Of a stretch of 64,000 bases of DNA, positions 57,524 to 64,000 are shown one piece after another (the first letter of the stretch is position 1; every line of letters starts with the position of its first letter). The stretch comes from Lonsdalea britannica (GTDB lineage: Bacteria > Pseudomonadota > Gammaproteobacteria > Enterobacterales > Enterobacteriaceae). The position numbers and the translations under genes were made by a program. The stretch covers positions 1 to 64,000 of the forward strand of contig NZ_LUTN01000017.1 in the NCBI RefSeq assembly GCF_002111595.1, in the 5' to 3' direction. Under the pieces are notes generated by a model, which was not told the origin of the DNA, made no database searches, and saw nothing but the letters and a program-made list of their open reading frames with translations.

Positions 57524-59275
57524 CTATTTCTTCGTAGTGTTGCGGGCATCGATAGCGAGCGCATCGACGATGACCCGGAACAGCTGGGTGTTATCCATAT
57601 AACCGCGGATGGCTTCGCCGCCGGGACCGCTGGCCTGAATCACCATGTCGTCCACGGCGTGCACGCCGGTATCCACCGAACGCGGCAGAATGCCTTCGCG
57701 CAGTACGGCGCCGGGTACAGAGGCGTAGGCCTTATTGGCGACGTATTCGTCTTTCTCATTCTTCACCGACGGGACGAACGTGCCATCCAGCTTCGGACGG
57801 AAGGTTTCGTAGTAATCCGGGTAGTTGTTAAAGAAGACCGCCAGGCGTTTGGAAACGTTGACGTCATCCGGATAGCCGTCTTTGTTGGCATCCTGATAGT
57901 TCGGATAGCCCGCTTCTTCATAAACGCCGACCTTTTCACGCATTTCGGTTCCCGGCTTGTTGTCGTCCACCGTACCGATAATGGAGATACCGTGTGTGTG
58001 GTCACCGGTCACGATGATCAGCGTATCCGGATGGGTTTCTACGAATTTCTTCGCCACCGCCACAGACTGGTCAAGCATGATGGTGTTATAGAACGCGCGC
58101 TCCCAGTCCAGCGGATGTGAGGCTTTGTCGATCAGCGCCGACTCCACCATCAGGAAGAAGCCGTCTTTATTTTTGGACAGCACATCCAGCGCCGCCTGCG
58201 TCATGTCAGTCAGGTCCGGCTGATGGGGGAATTTCCTGGCGACGTCGTTTTTCAGGAAGCGACGGTCCAGCACGCCGTCCATGTTGCCGGTATGGAACAG
58301 CCCCAGCAGTTTGGTGGCGGTCGCGGCGTTCTGCTTCAGCGTCTTCGCATCCGTCGCCAGCGTATAACCGGCCTGCTGGAATTTCTCGATGTAGTTAATA
58401 TCGTCTTTACGCTTCGAGCCTGGAATGCTTTTTGGCAGGAAATACGCGGAGCCGCCGCCCAGCATCACCGTCGGCTGGACGTCGTAAAACATGGACGCGA
58501 TTTCAGCCTTGTCGGCGCGACGACGCGTGTGCGACACCACGGCGGCCGGCGTCGCATCTTCCAGTTCCGCATCACTGACGATGCCGAGGGCCATGTTGGT
58601 CGAGCGGGTCACCAGCTCTCCCAACGTTTCCTGTTTAGGATGTTCGAGCGAATTTTTACTGCGGCTGACGTACACCCCGATCGCGTTGACGCCGGATTTG
58701 TGGCCGGTCATATAAGCGCTCATGGTATTGGCGCTGTCCGCCGCAATGGAGTCGGTACTGGACGTACCGGCGAACGCCATATATTGCAGATCGTCAATCG
58801 CCAGCTTTCCGGCGGCCTTCCCTTCCGTTATCCCTTTGGACAGAATGCGCGCCCCGGTCCGGTGAGCGACAGACAGACCATCGCCGATGAACAGGATCAC
58901 GTTCTTCGCCTTACGCGTTTCTGGGGCCGGATAAACCTCCCAGCTCACTTTGGCGGTCTTGCCTTTGGCCTGCGCCTCGACGTCATAGTGGCCCGCCTGC
59001 GCCAGACCGACATCGCGCACCCACACGGTGGACACGGGGGCGCCGTCTTCACGTTCAACAAATGTGGCCTGTTTGCCCAGCACCTGTTGGTAATCGCGGC
59101 CGTTAATTTGAATGCGGATATCTTCCGGCTTCAACACCTCGTCGAATTCGACTTTAAAGTCGAAGCGACCGCCCGCTGGCATCGTCGCGCGGTCGATGGG
59201 ATATATCGTCTGTGCGTGGGAAAAGCTCGGCAGAGCTGATGAAATCAGAAAGGGAAGTAGCCAACGGAGTTTCAT
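57524..59275 (-). CDS. Exported alkaline phosphatase (PhoA superfamily) with N-terminal extra domain
   Basis: A 583-residue exported enzyme: signal peptide MKLRWLLPFLISSALPSFSH, a beta-rich domain (about 22-118), then the alkaline phosphatase fold. NVILFIGDGLS gives the metal Asp, TDSIAADSANTMSAYMTG the nucleophile Ser, SALIDKASHPLDW and VTGDHTHG further zinc ligands. ANKDGYPDD resembles a calcium loop. It is about 110 residues longer than E. coli PhoA and differs from it, so I give no symbol. It leads an operon with DUF3299 and ABC genes. No clear Pho box was found upstream. Confidence 0.88.
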   Translation of the reverse strand: MKLRWLLPFLISSALPSFSHAQTIYPIDRATMPAGGRFDFKVEFDEVLKPEDIRIQINGRDYQQVLGKQATFVEREDGAPVSTVWVRDVGLAQAGHYDVEAQAKGKTAKVSWEVYPAPETRKAKNVILFIGDGLSVAHRTGARILSKGITEGKAAGKLAIDDLQYMAFAGTSSTDSIAADSANTMSAYMTGHKSGVNAIGVYVSRSKNSLEHPKQETLGELVTRSTNMALGIVSDAELEDATPAAVVSHTRRRADKAEIASMFYDVQPTVMLGGGSAYFLPKSIPGSKRKDDINYIEKFQQAGYTLATDAKTLKQNAATATKLLGLFHTGNMDGVLDRRFLKNDVARKFPHQPDLTDMTQAALDVLSKNKDGFFLMVESALIDKASHPLDWERAFYNTIMLDQSVAVAKKFVETHPDTLIIVTGDHTHGISIIGTVDDNKPGTEMREKVGVYEEAGYPNYQDANKDGYPDDVNVSKRLAVFFNNYPDYYETFRPKLDGTFVPSVKNEKDEYVANKAYASVPGAVLREGILPRSVDTGVHAVDDMVIQASGPGGEAIRGYMDNTQLFRVIVDALAIDARNTTKK

Positions 59276-59426
59276 TCTAGGTTATGTCCTTCGCAGTTAA
59301 TCAGGGTCCGGACATAAGCTAGTGATGATTTCTTACATTTTGATGAACACCGTCACAACTGGCATCACCTGGACAATCTCACGCGTGGGCGCGGCGCGTT
59401 CCGGCAATGCGCATGACGAGATGCCG

Positions 59427-60197
59427 TTATCGTGACGCGGTGAACGTCAACAGCGCTTCGACCACCTCATCAGGATGTGAGATAAACGGCGCGTGCGACG
59501 CCTTGGGCACGATCACCGACGTCGACTGCGGCCAGCGCTCATCAAGCAGCGGCACGATAGCGCGGGGTACCAATCCGTCCAACGCGCCGTAAATCCGCAG
59601 GAAAGGAACGGTGAGCGCTGCCAGCGGCTCCCGCAAGTCCGCTTGCGACAATATCTCCAGTCCGCCGTTCAATACGTCCACCGTCGGCATCGGCTGGTCC
59701 AGCACCACAGATTTCAGCAGTCTGGCATCCTGTTTGGCGCTGGCCGTCCCCAGCGTTTGCAGCGCCAGAAAACGTTCCACGGTGCGCTGAAAATCGTCCT
59801 GTAACTGCTGCTGAAACCCCGTCAGCACGGTGGGTTTGATGCCCGGCCACGTCTCTTGCGCCTGAAAGCAGGGAGAGGAGCACAACGACACCAGCGAGGT
59901 CACCCGTGCTGGATGAGTCAGCGCAATCTGGCTCGCCACCAGCCCGCCCAGCGACCAGCCCAGCCAGATGGCTTTCTCGGGCGCGCTTTTCAGCACCTCG
60001 GCGGCCATCTCCGCCAGCGGCATCGGCCCAAAACCCTGACTTTGTCCATAGCCCGGCAGGTCGGCGCGGTGCAGGCGAAAATGCGGCGCCAATCGCGGAA
60101 TAATGCTGTTCCAGACCTGAGCATTCAGTCCCCATCCGTGCAGCAGCACAATGTCTTGTTCGCCTTCGCCTTCCGTCTGCCAATGCAACGTAGCCAT
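59427..60197 (-). CDS. bioH: Pimeloyl-ACP methyl ester carboxylesterase BioH
   Basis: A 256-residue alpha/beta hydrolase releasing pimeloyl-ACP for biotin synthesis. [16 protein letters not shown] opens it, [10 protein letters not shown] near 80 holds the nucleophile Ser, and YGALDGLVP and [10 protein letters not shown] supply Asp and His. AAGGA precedes the ATG. It is divergent from gntX, as in E. coli, and has the same length. Confidence 0.96.
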   Translation of the reverse strand: MATLHWQTEGEGEQDIVLLHGWGLNAQVWNSIIPRLAPHFRLHRADLPGYGQSQGFGPMPLAEMAAEVLKSAPEKAIWLGWSLGGLVASQIALTHPARVTSLVSLCSSPCFQAQETWPGIKPTVLTGFQQQLQDDFQRTVERFLALQTLGTASAKQDARLLKSVVLDQPMPTVDVLNGGLEILSQADLREPLAALTVPFLRIYGALDGLVPRAIVPLLDERWPQSTSVIVPKASHAPFISHPDEVVEALLTFTASR

Positions 60198-60266
60198 GCG
60201 TTATTGTCCTTCTTCTCAACGTAAAAAAATGATGTCGCGTCGCCGTTCATTATGAGGGGAAACAGG

Positions 60267-60971
60267 ATGTTCACCTTTTTGGCGCAGTGCCGGCTTTGCC
60301 AGCAGCCGCTGTATGATAGTCATCATGGGATATGCAGTCACTGCCTGCGTCGTCTTCCGCCGCCGCCTTGCTGCTGTCCGCGCTGCGGTCTGCCCGCGGC
60401 CTCGCCATCGCTCCCCTGCGGGCGCTGTCTGCAACATCCGCCGCCCTGGCATGCCCTTCTGTTTGTCTCCGATTATCGGCCGCCGTTGGATGCGTTGATC
60501 AAACAGCTGAAATTTTATGGTCACGGAGACCTCGCCCCCGCACTGGCGCGCCTGCTGTGGCTGTGCTGGCGCGAGCGCTATCGGCACTCAGCGCTGAGCG
60601 CGCCGCATCACCTGTACCCCCGGCCCGACCTGCTGTTGACCGTACCGCTGCATCGGGGACGGCAGTGGCGCAGAGGCTATAATCAAACGGCGCTCCTGGC
60701 CGCGCCGCTGGCACGCTGGCTGCGCTGTCGTTACGAGGCGAGCGGCCTCACCCGTACCCGCGCCACCCCACCGCAAAGGCAATTAAGCGCCGCGGGCCGC
60801 CGCCGCAATTTGCGCGGGGCGTTTTGCTGTACGCTGCCGTTAGCGGGAAAACGGGTCGTGGTGCTGGACGATGTGGTGACGACCGGTAGTACGATGGCGG
60901 AGATTAGCCGGGTGCTCATGAGGCAGGGCGCGGCGCACATCCAGGTCTGGTGTCTGTGTCGCACCTTGTAG
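60267..60971 (+). CDS. gntX: GntX/ComF-family phosphoribosyltransferase-like protein
   Basis: A 234-residue ComF homologue. Two zinc-ribbon CxxC pairs (CRLCQQPL, CCPRCGLPA) precede a type I PRTase domain with VVVLDDVVTTGSTMAEISRV. ComF relatives act in DNA uptake; in E. coli GntX is linked to use of DNA as a nutrient, which fits the hof genes in this window. I chose ATG at 60267; another ATG lies 15 bases upstream. Confidence 0.92.
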   Translation: MFTFLAQCRLCQQPLYDSHHGICSHCLRRLPPPPCCCPRCGLPAASPSLPCGRCLQHPPPWHALLFVSDYRPPLDALIKQLKFYGHGDLAPALARLLWLCWRERYRHSALSAPHHLYPRPDLLLTVPLHRGRQWRRGYNQTALLAAPLARWLRCRYEASGLTRTRATPPQRQLSAAGRRRNLRGAFCCTLPLAGKRVVVLDDVVTTGSTMAEISRVLMRQGAAHIQVWCLCRTL

Positions 60972-61030
60972 TCACCGGTGCGATGGGCGTATTATAACCA
61001 ACTGGCGTAGTCAACTATTGAGTTAATATT

Positions 61031-61606
61031 ATGATCCTTATTACCGACAGTGCTCAGGAGCATTTTGTCAAACTGCTGGCAAAGCAAGAGGAAGGCACCC
61101 AGATCCGTGTTTTCGTCATCAATCCCGGCACCCCGAGTGCCGAGTGCGGTGTTTCTTACTGCCCGCCCGATGCCGTTGAGCCGAACGATACCGAGCTGAA
61201 GTTTGAGAAGCTGTCGGCCTACGTCGACGAGCTCAGCGCCCCTTACCTGGAAGATGCCGAGATCGATTTCGTCACCGATCAGCTAGGCTCCCAGCTCACG
61301 CTGAAAGCGCCTAACGCCAAAATGCGCAAAGTGGACGACGACGCTCCGCTGGTCGAACGCGTGGAATACGTCTTGCAGTCGCAGATCAACCCGCAGCTGG
61401 CTGGTCACGGCGGACAGGTGTCACTGATGGAAATCACCGACGACGGTTTTGCCATTTTGCAGTTTGGCGGCGGTTGCAACGGCTGTTCGATGGTGGATTA
61501 CACGCTGAAAGAAGGGATCGAAAAAGAGTTGCTGCAGAAGTTCCCGGAACTGGCTGGCGTGCGCGATCTTACCGAGCATCAGCCCGGCGAACACTCTTAC
61601 TACTGA
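61031..61606 (+). CDS. nfuA: Fe-S biogenesis protein NfuA
   Basis: A 191-residue iron-sulfur carrier with a degenerate A-type domain (1-95) and a C-terminal Nfu domain with CxxC in [14 protein letters not shown] near 149-152. It delivers 4Fe-4S clusters under oxidative stress or iron limitation. Length equals E. coli NfuA. It follows gntX by 59 bases. Confidence 0.98.
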   Translation: MILITDSAQEHFVKLLAKQEEGTQIRVFVINPGTPSAECGVSYCPPDAVEPNDTELKFEKLSAYVDELSAPYLEDAEIDFVTDQLGSQLTLKAPNAKMRKVDDDAPLVERVEYVLQSQINPQLAGHGGQVSLMEITDDGFAILQFGGGCNGCSMVDYTLKEGIEKELLQKFPELAGVRDLTEHQPGEHSYY

Positions 61607-61621
61607 TTTCACCGCGTTTCA

Positions 61622-61650
61622 GACTGCCGACCCCAAACGGGTCGGCAGTC
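61622..61650. terminator. Convergent hairpin between nfuA and malQ
   Basis: GACTGCCGACCC and GGGTCGGCAGTC form twelve perfect pairs around a five-base loop in the 51-base spacer. No T run on either side, so it may terminate only partly in both directions. Confidence 0.6.
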
Positions 61651-61657
61651 GCCCCGC

Positions 61658-63763
61658 TCACCTCCCGACCGGCGTGCCGTCATTCCTGCTCGGCAACGGT
61701 CCGTTTCGCCGTAGATCGATATCCCGTACCAGCCGTTCCAGATAGCTATCCCCGAAGATGGAATCCAGCGACCGACTCAGCTTGCGCCGCCAGTTGGGGT
61801 ACTGCTTTTCTCCACCCGGCACACAGACCGGCGTCGCCATATCCAGCCACTCTTCCAGTCGCAGTCCCAGCAGGCCGCTGGCGCTTTCCGCCAGGTAGCG
61901 CTGTACGCCGCGATTCAGTTGGGTGCTCATCGTGGTCAGCGTCGCATTACGTCCTACGCGCTGAGGCAGATGACCGTAATGATGCAGCGCGTCCAGCAGC
62001 GCTTGTTTCGCCTGCTCACGCGCCTTGAGTCTGCGGCTCAACAGCACATCGCCGGAACACAGCCCCAGCTCGTGCGCCAACATCAGATCAATACTCTGCC
62101 AGTAACCCCGCAGCGTCGGTAAATCGTGCGTGGTCACGGTCGCCATCGAGCGCGGAGGATAATCCTGCGGCGCGTAGAATTCTCCCTGCTGGTTGCGTTC
62201 GAAAAACAGCACCCGGCAGGAGTAGATGCGGCTATCCCGCAGTTTACTGACCATACCTTCAGGCAAAACGCCCTGTTCATCGCCCATCACCATACAGCGG
62301 TGGCGTTGGCTCTCCAGCGCCAGGATCGCCAGCAGATCGTCCACGGGATAATAGATAAAGCCGCCGTCTTCCGATTCCCGTTCCTGCGGAACCCACCACT
62401 CGCGCATCAGCGACGCCACATGATGGAGACACACCGCGCTGGTATGCGCCATATTGCTGCGGATCATATCGATGAAAGGCTGGTAGCCGTAACGCTGGAG
62501 CTGGACCGGATTGACCGGCGCCAGAGGCTCGCTTTGTCCCTGCGGCATCCGCGTTTGCGGCACGGCGCCGATACTGGCGTCGTGACAAAATAAGGAACGT
62601 TCCTGCCAGCTATCGGCGCTGTGGCACGCCACGCCTTCCGCCACTTCGCGATAAAGCCCCAGCGGCATCCCCAGCTGTTTGCTGTGATCGTAGCAAGCGG
62701 CCAGCTGTTCATGGGCCAGCCACTGCAACCAGCAATAGAACATGATCTCTTCAACATGAGTCTCGCGAAAGCAGACCACGCTTTCTCCCTGCGCATCCTG
62801 ATAGCATTCCGGCCATTGGCCCCAGTCGCTGAATGTCTCGCCGTGACGTTCGAGCCAGACGTATAACGCCTCGTAAGTGGCCTGCTGCTGCAACCTGTCG
62901 CCACCGCGAGAGATAAATTGTTGGAAGGCGAGCCGACGCGGATCGAGCGCGCTGCGCAGGTTGAAGTGCTGGAAAGACAGGCGCAAAGCGTCCAGCTTCA
63001 ACGTAGTGACCGCTGGATAGTCTACCCAGCGGCTGCCGCGGACGACGGATACGCGACGCTGAGTCTCGTCGCTTCGCCACCACCGCTGCGCCTCCTCGCT
63101 CTGGAGGAAATCATCCACGTGATTGACGTCGATATAGAGGGTGTTAATCCCGTAACGCGACGAGGGGCAGTAAGGATTGACGTTATCCGGCTCCGAGGGA
63201 GAGAGCGCATGCAGCGGGTTAAGTCCGACGAACGCGCCGCCGCGCCGCGCCACCTCTTCCAGCAGCGTTTTCAAGTCGCCGAAATCACCGATGCCCCAGT
63301 TATGCTGAGAACGGAGGGTATAGAGCTGTACGGAGACGCCCCACCAGCGTTTTCCCTGCGACAGCGCCTCCGGCTCATAACAACACACCGGCGCGACAAT
63401 CGCCTGACAACGCCATCGCCGCTCGTCCTGCTCCAGCGTCAGACGATGATACCCCTGAGGCAAAGGCTCGGGCAGCGTCAGGAATGTCCCCCCAACGATC
63501 TCGCCCTCAATCAGGCCGCCTTGCTCGTAGTGGAACGTCCAGCGATAGCGGCCGTTGCCCTGCACCCAGATCGTCACAGGCTCCCCCTCGCGCCACACTT
63601 TCACCGGCGGAATAGGCTGGTCATTGATCCCCTCTGCGCTCAGCAAACTCAGCAGTTTCGTTTGTGTCGACCTGTCGATTTTTTGGTGGCGACCGGTGTC
63701 GTCAACGTAGGTCTCGGCGATGGAGATTCGCCGGGGTATCGTTTTATTAGCCTCTAACGCCAT
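61658..63763 (-). CDS. malQ: 4-alpha-glucanotransferase (GH77) homologue lacking the catalytic nucleophile
   Basis: A 701-residue MalQ homologue at the E. coli malQ locus. LYTLRSQHNWGIGDFGDLK, GLNPLHALSP and SRYGINTLYIDVN are the GH77 signatures. However, the nucleophile segment LRIDHV reads CLHHV: His447 stands where E. coli has Asp448. The acid/base segment GEDLG reads GDEQG: Asp495 replaces Glu496. The third carboxylate, in TTHDLPTLRGYW, is kept. The protein is full length with no frame break, so it is either inactive or repurposed. AAGGA lies ten bases before ATG at 63763. Confidence 0.85.
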   Translation of the reverse strand: MALEANKTIPRRISIAETYVDDTGRHQKIDRSTQTKLLSLLSAEGINDQPIPPVKVWREGEPVTIWVQGNGRYRWTFHYEQGGLIEGEIVGGTFLTLPEPLPQGYHRLTLEQDERRWRCQAIVAPVCCYEPEALSQGKRWWGVSVQLYTLRSQHNWGIGDFGDLKTLLEEVARRGGAFVGLNPLHALSPSEPDNVNPYCPSSRYGINTLYIDVNHVDDFLQSEEAQRWWRSDETQRRVSVVRGSRWVDYPAVTTLKLDALRLSFQHFNLRSALDPRRLAFQQFISRGGDRLQQQATYEALYVWLERHGETFSDWGQWPECYQDAQGESVVCFRETHVEEIMFYCWLQWLAHEQLAACYDHSKQLGMPLGLYREVAEGVACHSADSWQERSLFCHDASIGAVPQTRMPQGQSEPLAPVNPVQLQRYGYQPFIDMIRSNMAHTSAVCLHHVASLMREWWVPQERESEDGGFIYYPVDDLLAILALESQRHRCMVMGDEQGVLPEGMVSKLRDSRIYSCRVLFFERNQQGEFYAPQDYPPRSMATVTTHDLPTLRGYWQSIDLMLAHELGLCSGDVLLSRRLKAREQAKQALLDALHHYGHLPQRVGRNATLTTMSTQLNRGVQRYLAESASGLLGLRLEEWLDMATPVCVPGGEKQYPNWRRKLSRSLDSIFGDSYLERLVRDIDLRRNGPLPSRNDGTPVGR

Positions 63764-64000
63764 GTCTATTGCTTCCTTAACAACGCATCTGCCCCATACG
63801 TTTTGATCATCATGAGTCCGATCGGCATGAACATCCCCATAAAAGAGAGCGCGATTCACCTGGCGGCAGAACAGTCGCGCATCCGGTTACGGTACAGCGA
63901 GTCCACTCGGCTGTGTATGACTGTAAAAAAGAGCGGGATTGTCGATAGCTCTCCGGGAGAATGCCCGGTCAGCCAGCGATTTCCGGGGTCAAGCTATTCG
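63764..64000. other. Region upstream of malQ, no confident gene
   Basis: 237 bases to the window edge. On the forward strand a frame from 63811 stays open to the end (63 codons) but looks non-coding. On the reverse strand short stretches (VDSLYRN, then after a frame change DRTHDDQNVW) faintly recall the C-terminus of maltodextrin phosphorylase MalP at about the right distance from malQ. I do not call malP. Confidence 0.3.

Noticed and set aside
59276-59426. Pho box upstream of the alkaline phosphatase
   Set aside because: Two TGT repeats are 12 rather than 11 bases apart and match the rest of the box poorly.
63811-64000. Partial forward gene running off the window edge
   Set aside because: The frame stays open for 63 codons but has no family resemblance and no ribosome binding site.

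Overview
The window is a chromosomal segment of a gammaproteobacterium in the Enterobacterales. Gene order and protein sequences follow the E. coli 73-76 min region closely: tuf-fusA-rpsG-rpsL, tusBCD-yheO, fkpA/slyX, slyD-yheV-kefB-kefG/yheS, yheTU-prkB, yhfA/crp, argD-pabA-ppiA, trpS-gph-rpe-dam-damX-aroB-aroK-hofQPONM/mrcA, nudE/igaA-yrfG-hslRO, pckA/envZ-ompR/greB, tex, bioH/gntX-nfuA and malQ. Three blocks absent from E. coli at these positions fit a plant- or soil-associated relative, for example Pectobacteriaceae. I cannot fix the genus from sequence alone. I see no rRNA, tRNA, CRISPR array or intact insertion sequence.

Layout. 1-5.2 kb: str (ribosomal) operon with a recognisable promoter, and the tRNA thiolation genes tusDCB behind yheO. 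5.2-6.6 kb: a long spacer with several hairpins, then fkpA. 7.0-11.0 kb: an accessory block between slyX and slyD, made of an AraC-type regulator, a small-molecule kinase and an Eat-type ethanolamine permease. 11-22 kb: slyD, the KefB/KefG potassium efflux pair, yheS, yheTU, prkB, crp, argD and pabA. 22-34 kb: ppiA, the dam-aro-hof group and mrcA. 36.6-46.8 kb: nudE, igaA, hsl genes, pckA, envZ-ompR and greB. 46.8-52.1 kb: a second accessory block with a two-domain ornithine-lipid synthase (OlsF type), poxB and a variant citrate synthase. 52.4-55.1 kb: tex and a decayed gene remnant. 55.1-59.3 kb: an alkaline phosphatase-DUF3299-ABC transporter operon with a zinc signature. 59.4-64 kb: bioH, gntX, nfuA and a MalQ homologue whose catalytic nucleophile is missing.

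Ten single-base deletions interrupt nine otherwise well conserved genes: kefG, prkB, argD, damX, aroB, igaA, hslO, tex and the extra citrate synthase (two). Every one is a loss of one base, mostly inside G or C runs, and several hit core biosynthetic genes. I read this mainly as consensus-sequence error, although true decay cannot be excluded.

The observations most worth follow-up are the MalQ with Asp-to-His and Glu-to-Asp changes at catalytic positions, the citrate synthase paralogue lacking catalytic His305, the phosphatase/zinc-transport operon, the kinase-type amino-alcohol locus, OlsF, and a possible small RNA or attenuator upstream of yheO.
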